The notes under the pieces were generated by a model. It was not told the origin of the DNA. It was given only the letters and a program-made list of their open reading frames with translations, and searched no databases. A DNA stretch of 64,000 nt from Streptosporangium roseum DSM 43021 (GTDB lineage: Bacteria; Actinomycetota; Actinomycetes; Streptosporangiales; Streptosporangiaceae). A program made the translations under genes and the position numbers. The stretch covers positions 434,001-498,000 of the forward strand of contig NC_013595.1 in NCBI RefSeq assembly GCF_000024865.1, in the 5' to 3' direction. This document shows, piece after piece, positions 8,780 through 16,887 of the stretch; the first letter of the stretch is position 1, and each line of letters opens with the position of its first letter.

Positions 8780-9444
8780 CCCGCGTCCTCGTCGTCGACG
8801 ACGAGCCCCAGATCCTGCGCGCGCTACGGATCAACCTGCTCGCCCGGCACTACGAGGTCGCGGTGGCCGCCGACGGCGGCGCGGCACTGCGCGAGGCGGC
8901 CGACTGGCGCCCCGACCTGGTCATACTCGACCTGGGCCTGCCCGACATCGACGGGGTCGACGTCATCCACGGGCTACGGGGCTGGACCTCGATCCCCATC
9001 GTGGTGCTCTCCGGCCGAGCCGGTGGCGCGGACAAGGTGGACGCGCTCGACGCGGGCGCCGACGACTACGTCACCAAGCCGTTCAACATCGACGAGCTGC
9101 TCGCCCGCATCCGTGCGGTGACCCGGCGGACCGCGCTCCACGACTCCGAACTCGCCCGGATCCGCATCGGCGACCATGTCGTCGATCTGGTCGGCAAGAC
9201 CGTCTCCGGCGGTGTACGGCTGACGCCCACGGAGTGGCACCTGCTGGAGATCCTGCTGCGCAACCCCGGCAAGCTGATCAGCCAGCGCCGGCTGCTGACC
9301 GAGGTCTGGGGAGCGAAGTACCTCAAGGAGACCCATTACCTGCGCCAGTACATGACCCAGATGCGCAAGAAACTGGAGCGGGATCCCGCCCACCCGGTGC
9401 ACCTGCTGACCGAACCGGGCATGGGGTACCGCTTCCATCCCTGA
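8776..9444 (+). CDS. kdpE: Response regulator KdpE
   Basis: KdpE, 222 aa, is an OmpR/PhoB-type regulator. The receiver domain has VVDDE, the phospho-acceptor Asp52 in LDLGLPDIDG, and the conserved Lys in YVTKPF. The C-terminal winged helix includes RLTPTEWHLLEILLRNPGKL and the usual Tyr/Arg-rich end (GMGYRF). It should activate the kdp operon at low external K+ or osmotic stress, as in known systems. ATG 8776 overlaps the kdpD stop (ATGA). Confidence 0.95.
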   Translation: MTRVLVVDDEPQILRALRINLLARHYEVAVAADGGAALREAADWRPDLVILDLGLPDIDGVDVIHGLRGWTSIPIVVLSGRAGGADKVDALDAGADDYVTKPFNIDELLARIRAVTRRTALHDSELARIRIGDHVVDLVGKTVSGGVRLTPTEWHLLEILLRNPGKLISQRRLLTEVWGAKYLKETHYLRQYMTQMRKKLERDPAHPVHLLTEPGMGYRFHP

Positions 9445-9636
9445 GACCTGCCCCGACGTCCGTACAGGAGGCGCGGGGACGTCCGTACGGGAGGCGTCGA
9501 AACCGCGCGGCCGGGGCGGTACGGGTCAGGGCGGCGTAGGAATATCGCTCATGGCCGTCAAGGTCCCGTATGAAGGTGCCGTGATGGACTCTTCGCGGGG
9601 TGACGATTGGGATATATCCCCTCACAGGAGAACGTG

Positions 9637-9936
9637 ATGTCCGCAGTGCTGACCCCCGCCCCCGCCCCCGCCCCGGCTGCGGCGGAGCCCCCCGATACCG
9701 GTGACAGGCGCCGGCTGACCGTGACCGTCGGCCTGGCCGCGCTCGCCGTGGTGGTCCCGGTGCGCGCGGTCAACCGGCTCGCCCGCGAGGCCCTGATCGC
9801 GGCGCTGTCACTCGGTGACAGGGGCGTGGCCGTCGACGTCGCCCGTCCGGAGGGCGGGCCGGACGCCCGCCGTATCGACACGGTGGTGTGCCGCATGCGC
9901 TTCCGTGGCGGAACTCGCACGGCCGGTGCGGCGTGA
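9637..9936 (+). CDS. Short protein resembling a permease C-terminal soluble domain
   Basis: This 99-aa ORF starts at ATG 9637 behind CACAGGAG and is translationally coupled (GTGA at 9933-9936) to the next gene. It has a Pro/Ala repeat near the N-terminus, then TVGLAALAVVVPVRAVNRLA and ALSLGDRGVAVDVARPEGGP. This pattern resembles the cytoplasmic C-terminal (Usp-like) domain that follows the membrane part of actinobacterial APC-type permeases; here it stands alone with no transporter. It may be a domain remnant or a free-standing small Usp-like protein. The assignment is uncertain. Confidence 0.5.
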   Translation: MSAVLTPAPAPAPAAAEPPDTGDRRRLTVTVGLAALAVVVPVRAVNRLAREALIAALSLGDRGVAVDVARPEGGPDARRIDTVVCRMRFRGGTRTAGAA

Positions 9937-10493
9937 CTCTGCGGAGCACCGGGCAGTGGTTCTGGGCCTCGGGGGCCGGGGGAGGGCGAGGACTCCCGGC
10001 GAGACGGCGTGACAGAACGTTGGCCGCGATGGTCGTCTTCGCCTCCGTCGTGGGCTGTGCCGTGGCGCTCACCGCCTATCGTGCCCTCACGAGCGACGCG
10101 GACGCCTACTTCGCGAGCCACCGCCAGATCACCGCTCAGGTCCTCTCGATCGACGATCGTTCTCCCGCCATATCGCGCCGGGCGGGCACGAGGGCCGAGG
10201 TCGCCTGGGTCGACGGGAGCGGCGTCCGGCATACCGGTACGACCCGGCTGCGGGGGGACCAGACGGAGGAGGCGCGCGTACGGATCTGGATCGACGGCGG
10301 CGGCAGACCCGCCCCTCCGCCCCTCGGCCCGGCCGGGTTCATCGTCAGCCCCCTGCTCCTGGGGCTTTTCGCGGCCGGTGCCACCTGGTCGGTCATGCTG
10401 CTGGCCGAGTCGGGAAGGAGGGTGTGGATCGCACGTCATGCCATGGCGGGATGGGACCGGGAATGGCGGGCGCAGACGGACCTGGAGCGGTGA
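9933..10493 (+). CDS. Rv1733c-family two-span membrane protein
   Basis: A 186-aa protein starting at GTG 9933. It has one span at about residues 30-53 (AAMVVFASVVGCAVALTAYR), an extracytoplasmic loop with VSSQ-like strands (QITAQVLSIDD, RAEVAWVDGSG, ARVRIWIDGGG), a second span near residue 135 (GFIVSPLLLGLFAAGATWSV) and a basic C-tail ending in W..EW. This layout matches the Rv1733c family of actinobacterial membrane proteins, whose role is not well understood; the mycobacterial member belongs to the dormancy regulon. It is coupled to the short ORF upstream and followed by a strong hairpin. Confidence 0.7.
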   Translation: MTLRSTGQWFWASGAGGGRGLPARRRDRTLAAMVVFASVVGCAVALTAYRALTSDADAYFASHRQITAQVLSIDDRSPAISRRAGTRAEVAWVDGSGVRHTGTTRLRGDQTEEARVRIWIDGGGRPAPPPLGPAGFIVSPLLLGLFAAGATWSVMLLAESGRRVWIARHAMAGWDREWRAQTDLER

Positions 10494-10594
10494 TCCCGGA
10501 CGCCGGCCCGTGCGGAACCGTCGAAACAGCTCGCCGCCGCCTCTCCCGCCACCTCAGCGGTCGCCGCGGGTGGCGCCGTTTCCAGGCCAGGCAC

Positions 10595-10633
10595 GGTGAG
10601 GCGCGGGGAGTTACCGAATCCCCGCGCCTCACC
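10595..10633. terminator. Bidirectional hairpin terminator
   Basis: GGTGAGGCGCGGGGA (10595-10609) and TCCCCGCGCCTCACC (10619-10633) form a perfect 15-bp stem with a 9-nt loop. It sits between the convergent Rv1733c-like gene and the lysA-like pseudogene and can serve both. Confidence 0.8.
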
Positions 10634-10645
10634 CGGCGGTCGCCG

Positions 10646-11526
10646 CTACAGGCCGACGTCCCTGCGCGTCAGGTCCTCCGGCTCCTCACGGCGGACTACC
10701 AGCCTTGCCTGCCCGCCGGCGACGGCGACGACGGGCGGGCGGTCATGTTGTAGGTGGAGGCCATCGAGTGGTGGTAGGCGCCGGTGGCGGCCACGACGAT
10801 CACGTCGCCCGGCCGGATGTCCGCCGGGAGCTCCACATCCTCGGCGATGGTGTCCCCGGCCTCGCAGTGGAGCCCGGCCAGTTTCAGGCTGGGCTGTCCG
10901 AGGACGCGGGTCACGGCCTGTCCGGCCGCTCCGGTCGCGACGGACAGACCGAACTTCTGGTCCTCGCCGCCGGTGCGGGTCGCCTCGTGCGCCCCGCCCT
11001 CGATGTCGGGTATGACTCTGAGCAGCACCTTCTGCCGGCGGCCCGCGGGGATGAGCGCGGCCAGCCGGTTGATCTCGGCGAGATTGTCCACCACGATGCG
11101 TCCGACACCCGCCGCGACGGCTCCACGCAGTTCCTGGGGAGTCTTGGCGTTGCCGTGGAAGATGATGCGATCGGCGGGGAACCCGATCGAGCAGGCGAAG
11201 GTCAGCTCGCCACCCGAGCACACATCCAGGCCGAGACCCTCCTCGCGGACCCAGCCGGCCATCGCCCGGCAGAGGAACGCCTTGGCCGCATAGGCGATCT
11301 CGGCATCCGGCAGGGCGGCCCGGTAGGCCCGGCACCGCTCGCGGACATCCGTCTCGTCCAGGACGTAGGCCGGTGTGCCGAAGCGGGTGGAGATCTCCAC
11401 GAGGGAAACGCCTCCGGCCGTGGCGTCGCCGTCGGCCTCGAAGCGCGTGGTCGCCGACCAGGGCCCGCGGGCGGTCACTGTGACGGAAGGCATCTGCGAC
11501 TCCAGGGATTGCTCAAGAACGCACAT
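10646..11526 (-). pseudogene. Diaminopimelate decarboxylase-like gene, internally deleted and frameshifted
   Basis: The N-terminal barrel part of a LysA-type PLP decarboxylase is clear: TRFGTPAYVLDE, the PLP-lysine motif YAAKA, GLDVCSGGEL, HGNAKTPQELR and VDNLAEI. After KLAGLHC (near 10865) the frame jumps straight to EAGDTIAEDVELPADIRPGD and TGAYHHSMASTYN, which belong to the far C-terminal part. Roughly 150-200 residues of the usual 440-470 are missing, including the HxGSQ loop and much of the barrel and second domain. Near 10733-10742 a further indel shifts the frame: the family ending PPVVAVAGGQARLVVRRE is read in another frame, to a stop at 10646. ATG 11526 overlaps the stop of the preceding gene. 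The product should be inactive. Confidence 0.8.
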
Positions 11527-11783
11527 CACGCCACCTGGGAGGACAGTCGGGTCATGGTCCCCGCGGGGTCGATCGCGACGCCGACGCCGGTCAGATCTCC
11601 GATCATGCTCCGGAGGGCGGGCTCGCTGAGCCGGATCCAACGCTGGTCGGCGCCGAGCACCCTGGCCAGGCGCGCCGGTGAGGAGAAGGCCACCGCCGCC
11701 GGTTTGCCGGAAGCGGTCTTGAACAGGCGCAACGATATGAAGGCGCCTTCACGGACCGGGACGTACAACGGAGCTTCCGACAT
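11526..11783 (-). CDS. SAV_915-family protein
   Basis: An 85-aa protein: MSEAPLYVPVREGAFISLRL, then KTASGKPAAVAFSSPARLA, VLGADQRWIRLSEPALRSM and a C-terminal VGVAIDPAG. The pattern matches the small actinomycete SAV_915 family (SseB-like fold suspected), of unknown function. Its stop overlaps the start of the lysA-like pseudogene (ATGA), so the two form an operon in which the downstream partner has decayed. AGGAGG (GGAGGAAG on the coding strand) lies just upstream of the ATG. Confidence 0.7.
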   Translation of the reverse strand: MSEAPLYVPVREGAFISLRLFKTASGKPAAVAFSSPARLARVLGADQRWIRLSEPALRSMIGDLTGVGVAIDPAGTMTRLSSQVA

Positions 11784-11984
11784 GACTTCCTCCTGGTGAA
11801 AACTCGCACAACAGGGACGTTAGGTCCGTGCCGGAGCCGCCGGGCCGATCATTACGGGATACAGACGCGGATGGCGGAAGAGCTGACGCCCCATTGACGA
11901 GGGCGGTTCCCGCCTGTGCGCCGGATCCCCGGCGGACACGGCCTCACCGTCGGGCAGCCTCCCTTCGCTCGAGGCGGGCGGCCC

Positions 11985-12644
11985 TCACGCGGGGCGGGCG
12001 ACACCGAGGACGTGGCTGACACGCCGGAAGGGGACGCGGTCGAGGCGCTCGATGCCGAAGCCCGCCCGGCCGATGGCGGTGACGACGTCGCTGGCGGGGC
12101 GGCAGCCGCCGCAGACACGCGCCCAGAGCGGGCCGGCCATGACCTCGATCAGTGAGACAACCGGACTGCCCGAACGCTGATGCTCGTAGAAACGCAGCTC
12201 GCCCCCCGGCCGGAGGACCCGTCTCACCTCCGACAGCGTCGCCTCGGGCCGGACCACGCAGCACAGCACCAGCGAGCAGATGACGGCGTCACAGGACGCG
12301 TCCGGGACCGGCAGACGCGTCGGGGTCCCGTCGAGTATGCGCACCGGCGTCGAGACCCCGGCTGCAGGCGTCTGAGCCGCCGCGCGGAGGAAAGGGTCCG
12401 GTTCGACGAGGACGATCTCGTCGAGACCGGTAGGGAAACAGGTGAGCTTGATCCCGTCGCCGGCGCCGATCTCCAGGACGCGTCCGGTGAGGCCGGCCAG
12501 CAACCGCACGCGCTGCGGGGTCGGACGGAGCCCGTTCCCCACTCCGGTGCACACGGGCCGGGGGTGGTGGAACTGCTCCATCCCGCTTCCCAGGCGGTTC
12601 CTGGTGTCCGAGGGGTCGCCGTGGTCGCGAATGCGCACCGCCAT
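11985..12644 (-). CDS. Class I SAM-dependent methyltransferase
   Basis: A 219-aa protein with the SAM-binding motif VLEIGAGDGIKL, the acidic loop VEPDPFLR, the post-I motif CDAVICSLVLCCV and LRPGGELRFYEH. This is the UbiE/METTL7-like group acting on small molecules or lipids; the substrate is unknown. ATG 12644 is preceded by AGGAGGAGAC. It stands between the lysA/SAV_915 pair and the WXG/YbaB set on the same strand but with gaps of about 200 bp on each side. Confidence 0.85.
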   Translation of the reverse strand: MAVRIRDHGDPSDTRNRLGSGMEQFHHPRPVCTGVGNGLRPTPQRVRLLAGLTGRVLEIGAGDGIKLTCFPTGLDEIVLVEPDPFLRAAAQTPAAGVSTPVRILDGTPTRLPVPDASCDAVICSLVLCCVVRPEATLSEVRRVLRPGGELRFYEHQRSGSPVVSLIEVMAGPLWARVCGGCRPASDVVTAIGRAGFGIERLDRVPFRRVSHVLGVARPA

Positions 12645-12882
12645 GTCTCCTCCTGAGGTCGGTGCTTTCAGTGTTGGACACGGCTGCCTCTGGAAACGGC
12701 CGTCGATATGAGGCTCATACGGGCCGGACATTGATTCATGCGCTTTCTTGATGCCCGTCCCGGCGCCACCCCTCTCGTATGGCGGAAACAGGCGTCACGG
12801 GATGTGCGGCGCGCGTTCAGAAGCCCCCGCAGCCGACTTCGGGCGGGGAGGCGGACCGGTGTCAGACCTCCGCCGTGTCCGG

Positions 12883-13326
12883 TCAGCGGCGGATCATGCC
12901 GCGGAGTCTCTCTATCGTCTCGGTGGCGGCCCGCAGGTTCTCCTGGAGCGTCCCGGTCGCGTCGCGCAGCCGGTCACCGGCCGTCTGCCGGTCGGTGATC
13001 AGGCGGTTGTCCGCCTCCAGGACCTCGGCCGCCCGCTCCCCCGCCTGGACCTCGACGTCGCGCTGAGCTCGGTGGACGAGCTCCAGGATTGTCTCCGCGA
13101 GCTCGCCCGAGGGCATGCGCATCGCCCGCGGATCGATGTCGATTCTCCGGAGGCCTCCGGAGCTGGAATATTCGACCGAGACGCGGCGGTCATCGGATTC
13201 CGCGCGGGCGGTGAGGTCGCCGGCGGCCCTGTGCAGCTCCTGTACCCGATCGAAGAAACGGTGCGCGTCACGCGCCGTCTTCTCCGGATCGAAACCCAGG
13301 GCCCGCTTGAAATCTTCCATATTCAT
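12883..13326 (-). CDS. YbaB/EbfC-like protein of a WXG gene set
   Basis: A 147-aa protein, strongly helical at both ends with a central beta segment (SVEYSSSGGLRRIDIDPRAM). The layout of N-terminal helix, sheet and long C-terminal coiled helix (QRDVEVQAGERAAEVLEADN onward) matches YbaB/EbfC-fold proteins. Members of this fold (EspL type) occur in ESX/type VII secretion loci, which fits the two WXG-like genes directly upstream. The start ATG 13326 overlaps the upstream stop (ATGA); ATG 13320 is a possible alternative. Role inferred: chaperone or regulator for the pair. Confidence 0.65.
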   Translation of the reverse strand: MNMEDFKRALGFDPEKTARDAHRFFDRVQELHRAAGDLTARAESDDRRVSVEYSSSGGLRRIDIDPRAMRMPSGELAETILELVHRAQRDVEVQAGERAAEVLEADNRLITDRQTAGDRLRDATGTLQENLRAATETIERLRGMIRR

Positions 13327-14234
13327 TCCCAGGGATAGTCGTAGGAGCCGTCCGGGTCCTGCTCCGGAACATGGGGGCCCGTGACCGTCTGCCGGCCACC
13401 GGAGACGTCGCTGACACCCTTGACCCCCGCGAACTGCGTGAGTCCGGGCGGCAGCGGCAGGCCCGCGCGCGAGCCCGCCCTGTCGCCCCAGAAACCGCCG
13501 CCGGGGAACCTTCCGTCGATGCCGTGGGCGGTGAGGTCCCGCTCCGCCCTGTTCGCGGTGCCCCAGATCAGCAGGGGCCCCTGGGAGACGGTGGCCTGGG
13601 CGAAGTCGGTCACCGCGCTGTGATCGCCGTTCACGGCCTCGACGAAGACGTCGCCCGCGATGGTGGCTCCGAGAAGTCCGGCGCAGGTGTGGAGCAGGGT
13701 GTCGAGCCCGGATTCGACCGCCTCGAACCCGCTGAACATTTTCATCAACACGTTCAGCGCCAGGATTCGCGCGCTCGCGACGCTGAGCGGAGAGACGGCG
13801 GCCAGAAGAACCCAGGCCGCGATCGCCGCCATGGCCGCCGCGACGAGCCACACGAACATGATCATGGCAGCCAGCGCGACGGCCGACATGTAGAGGACCG
13901 CGGCGACGAGGGAGGCGCGGATCTCGATGCTCAGCAGCTCGTCGAGGAAGGCGTCCATCCGGCGCTGGAAGGCCCTTCCGTCCTGGCTCCTCCAGCCGTT
14001 CCCGGAGACGCCGGCGACGAGGTCGCCGATCCGCTCCCTGGCGGCCCGCACGTCCGCGGCGACCCCGCTCCAGACCTCGGCCCCCTCCCAGAAGGCATCG
14101 GGGCTGTACTGGTGGACGTACATCTTGGCGACGAACGGCCACGCCCCCGGTGCTCCCAGAGCGGAAAGGGTCAGCGCGGCTCCGGTCCCGACCTGCAGGC
14201 TCAGCTTCGCCAGCTCGGCGCCGCCGTCAAACAT
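13323..14234 (-). CDS. WXG100-like protein with membrane hairpin, type VII-associated candidate
   Basis: A 303-aa protein. Residues about 1-110 form a helical hairpin with the WXG-type turn NGWRSQDGRAFQRRMDAF. Two adjoining hydrophobic stretches follow (about residues 108-165, VAAVLYMSAVALAAMIMFVW and AAIAAWVLLAAVSPLSV). The C-terminal part is Gly/Pro-rich with FPGGGFWGDRAGS and ends in a Tyr/Asp motif (DGSYDYPWE). WXG100 N-termini followed by variable C-termini are typical of type VII substrates or their membrane partners. No EccC-type ATPase lies in the window. It is translationally coupled to the YbaB-like gene. Confidence 0.55.
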   Translation of the reverse strand: MFDGGAELAKLSLQVGTGAALTLSALGAPGAWPFVAKMYVHQYSPDAFWEGAEVWSGVAADVRAARERIGDLVAGVSGNGWRSQDGRAFQRRMDAFLDELLSIEIRASLVAAVLYMSAVALAAMIMFVWLVAAAMAAIAAWVLLAAVSPLSVASARILALNVLMKMFSGFEAVESGLDTLLHTCAGLLGATIAGDVFVEAVNGDHSAVTDFAQATVSQGPLLIWGTANRAERDLTAHGIDGRFPGGGFWGDRAGSRAGLPLPPGLTQFAGVKGVSDVSGGRQTVTGPHVPEQDPDGSYDYPWE

Positions 14235-14273
14235 CGCGTTCTTTTCCCCGCCCGCCGTACCCCGTCGCGGGCA

Positions 14274-14747
14274 TCAGACCGCCTTGACGGTGCCGGCGTG
14301 TTCCGCGCCCGTCCAGTTGCCGGCCGAGACCCCCACCATCTCCGCCATCTCGACGGTGTCCTCCGTCTTCCTTCTCAGCTCCTGAAGGGTGAACGCCTCG
14401 ACCTCGCTGTAGGCGACGGCCAGGGAGTAGGTGAAGGACGTGAACGCCGACTCCGCGACGGTGAGTCCGACGATGCCCTGGATCACTTTGTCCACTGGTC
14501 CGGCCGCTTCGGAGAGGCTCTCCATGATCGCGCGTAACCGCTCCCGCTCGATCTCCACCTCGTGCGGAGCCGCGGGGGGCGGCGGGGTGAAGGGATCTCC
14601 CTGCCAGGGGGAGGGGGTATGCCCTCGGGGCCGGTCCGCTCCTTCCCCTCTCTCCCGGAACGGCGCCCCTGCCCAAGGCGATGTCCCGCCGTTCCAGGCC
14701 GGTTCACTCGGGTGCGCGTGGGACGTCGCGTTGCCGGTTTCCCCCAT
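14274..14747 (-). CDS. WXG100-like small protein, first gene of the set
   Basis: A 157-aa protein. The first 60 residues are Pro/Gly-rich and disordered; residues about 62-145 are helical (VEIERERLRAIMESLSEAAG, then YSEVEAFTLQELRRKTEDTV). The chain ends with a W-x-G turn in AGNWTGAEHAGTV. This resembles the second half of a WXG100 protein with the motif at the very end. GGAAGG precedes ATG 14747. It lies 39 bp upstream of the membrane-hairpin WXG-like gene on the same strand. A role as secreted partner is inference. Confidence 0.55.
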   Translation of the reverse strand: MGETGNATSHAHPSEPAWNGGTSPWAGAPFRERGEGADRPRGHTPSPWQGDPFTPPPPAAPHEVEIERERLRAIMESLSEAAGPVDKVIQGIVGLTVAESAFTSFTYSLAVAYSEVEAFTLQELRRKTEDTVEMAEMVGVSAGNWTGAEHAGTVKAV

Positions 14748-15136
14748 GGTCGCCTTCCGCCAATAGCCGTATCGGGTGGTGTGATCACCTCAAGCTAGGG
14801 ATGGCCGCTCTGATCCAGCAAGAATGTTTACGGCTTTTTCACGCCTTTTCATCCGTCGCTCCTGGTCCCGGAGCTGGACGTCAAGAAATCATCAATAATT
14901 CCATCGTGACCGCGGAGAACGCGTAAACGCTTTTCCTCGTGGCTGTTTCATGCGTTCGCGGCGCCTGCCCGGCGTGTTCCCGCAGCCCGTCGCCTGCCGT
15001 ATGAGGAGCGGGTAGATGGTCGCGGTGATTTCCGGCGCGTGTCGTGATCTTCCATCGTCAGGTCGGCGGGGCCGATGGCTGGGTAAGGGAAATATGTCGG
15101 CCTTGGCAGGCAGGGTATGAGGACGGGGGCCCAGCG
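14748..15136. other. Divergent intergenic region
   Basis: 389 bp without a supported gene, between the WXG set (minus) and the DUF4118 gene (plus). A less GC-rich stretch at about 14795-14930 includes AAGAATGTTTACGGCTTTTT and probably carries the promoters, but no convincing -35/-10 pair was assigned. Confidence 0.4.
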
Positions 15137-15877
15137 ATGCCTCGCTACCTGGACAGGGACCGTATCGCGATCGTGGCCGCGGTGGTGGTGCCGCTGGTCG
15201 TCTCGGCGATACTCGTGCCGTTCCGCGAGAGCTTCTCCAACACGAACGTGGCTCTCGTCCTGGTCGTGACCGTGGTCGCGGTGGCCGCCAACGGACACCG
15301 CCTCGCCGGCGCGCTCGCGGCGGTGTCGGCCGCCGTATGGTTCGACTTCTTCTTCACCCGGCCCTACCAGCGGTTCACCATCACCAAGTCCGCAGACGTC
15401 CAGACCGCTGTGCTGCTGCTCGTCGTGGGCCTGGCGGTCTCACAACTGGCCGCCAGGGCGCGGCGCCTGCACCTGGTCGCCATCACCGACGCCGGCTACC
15501 TGGCCCGGCTCCACGACACCGCCGAGCTGGCCCAGTCCACGAAATCACCCGACACGGTGGTGGACCATGTCGCGGCTCAGCTCACCGACCTGCTGGGCCT
15601 GCGCGGATGCCGCTTCGAGTACGGGTCCCTGATCGGCCATCCCCCACGCCTCGAACAGGACGGCACGGTGATCTGGGACCGCAGACGCTGGGACGTCGAA
15701 CGGCTGGGCCTGCCGGACAGGGAGGTCGAGCTGCGCACGTTCGGCAACGGCCATTTCTACGGCCGGTTCATGCTCGATCCCACCCCCGGCACCATCCCGT
15801 CCCTGCAGGCACGACTCGTCGCGGTGACCCTCGCCGACCAGGTCGGCGCCGCGCTCGACACCGCAGGCAACGGTTAG
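15137..15877 (+). CDS. DUF4118 membrane sensor-like protein
   Basis: A 246-aa protein with about four closely spaced hydrophobic spans in residues 8-100 (IAIVAAVVVPLVVSAILVPF, VALVLVVTVVAVAA, ALAAVSAAVWFDFFFTRPY, TAVLLLVVGLAVSQLAARAR). This is the DUF4118 module also found in KdpD. A C-terminal soluble part follows that looks GAF-like but lacks any kinase H-box or ATPase domain. The FFFTRPYQRFTI loop matches KdpD-type sensors. It may be a stand-alone sensor or a truncated relative. The start ATG has only a weak Shine-Dalgarno. Confidence 0.7.
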   Translation: MPRYLDRDRIAIVAAVVVPLVVSAILVPFRESFSNTNVALVLVVTVVAVAANGHRLAGALAAVSAAVWFDFFFTRPYQRFTITKSADVQTAVLLLVVGLAVSQLAARARRLHLVAITDAGYLARLHDTAELAQSTKSPDTVVDHVAAQLTDLLGLRGCRFEYGSLIGHPPRLEQDGTVIWDRRRWDVERLGLPDREVELRTFGNGHFYGRFMLDPTPGTIPSLQARLVAVTLADQVGAALDTAGNG

Positions 15878-16038
15878 GGCGGGGACCGCCGGTCAGGCGT
15901 CGCCGAGTGTGGCGCGGAGGCGGGTGAAGAACTGAGGATCGCGTCTTTTCACCTGAGGGAAGGGGCACGCTTCCGGAGGCGACGGCCTGCTCAATGGGGC
16001 TTCCGATCACCTCGCCGTCCTTGGCGGAGGCGGCTGGA

Positions 16039-16719
16039 TCACTCGGGCTGGAGGGGCATGGCAGCCCCCTGGGCGACAGCGTATTCGCCGGGGTCTTTTT
16101 GCGGGCGCCGACCGGAGGCGGGGGCTGCCGGCTCCGGGAGGTCGGCGATGAGGGCGGCGGCGCAGCCGGTGACGAGGTCCTCGGCGTACGGGGGGATCGG
16201 CTCGCCGGACCGGTGGTGGCGGCGGACGGTGGCGTACGGAAGGTCCACCGTGGCCAGGAGGAGCCGTTCCACGTCGTGAGGCTCGTCCCTTCCCAGGCGC
16301 CTGGCCAGGTCGCGCAGGGCGCTCGTGACCCGGCCGTTGCCCTGCGCCAGCCGTTCGCGTGCTTCGGCCGGCCAGTTGGGCCCGTCGAAGTCGGCGGGGC
16401 CGTACAGCAGGATCTGTGTCTCGTCCGGATGGGCGCGGCTCCAGGTGACGACGTGGCGGGCCGCGTCCAGGACCGCCCGCGCCGGCGGGTCGGTGGCCAG
16501 GGCCGCGAGAAAGCCCTCCTGGAACCGTTCGGTGGTGCGCAGCCACAGCGCGGCGAGCATGGCGGAGCGGCCGGGGAACCGGTGGTAGATCGAACCGCTC
16601 GGGGCGCGAGCCGCGCGGGCGACCGCCGACACGGTGACGGTGCTCGGGCCGCCCGCGGCCACCAGCTCGGCGGCGACGTCGAGCAGCCGGTCGATGTCGT
16701 GCTGAGACGGTCTTCCCAT
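16039..16719 (-). CDS. TetR/AcrR-family regulator
   Basis: A 226-aa regulator with an N-terminal helix-turn-helix (LLDVAAELVAAGG, VTVSAVARAARAPSGSIYHRF, R..ML) and a helical ligand-binding domain. The last 25 residues are loosely charged. Ligand unknown. An array of four 18-bp repeats lies directly upstream of its start (16738-16809) and could be its operator. No obvious target gene adjoins downstream; the next gene upstream encodes a lipoprotein on the same strand. Confidence 0.85.
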   Translation of the reverse strand: MGRPSQHDIDRLLDVAAELVAAGGPSTVTVSAVARAARAPSGSIYHRFPGRSAMLAALWLRTTERFQEGFLAALATDPPARAVLDAARHVVTWSRAHPDETQILLYGPADFDGPNWPAEARERLAQGNGRVTSALRDLARRLGRDEPHDVERLLLATVDLPYATVRRHHRSGEPIPPYAEDLVTGCAAALIADLPEPAAPASGRRPQKDPGEYAVAQGAAMPLQPE

Positions 16720-16737
16720 GTGGCCGAGGGTATCGGC

Positions 16738-16809
16738 GCCGGCGCGTATTGGAGAGCCGGCGCGTATTAGAGAGCCAGTGCGTATTAGAGAGTCGGCGCG
16801 TATTAGAGA
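16738..16809. repeat. Four tandem 18-bp repeats upstream of tetR
   Basis: Units start at 16738, 16756, 16774 and 16792; consensus GCCGGCGCGTATTAGAGA with one to three changes per copy. The array begins 19 bp upstream of the TetR start codon. It could be an iterated binding site or a slippage-prone microsatellite. Confidence 0.85.
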
Positions 16810-16887
16810 GAGGTCTCCCGAAGCTCGTGGTGAGAGGGCTCCGGGAGCACGCCGGGCCCGGTCCCGCGGGCCGGCGGGCTCATCCCG

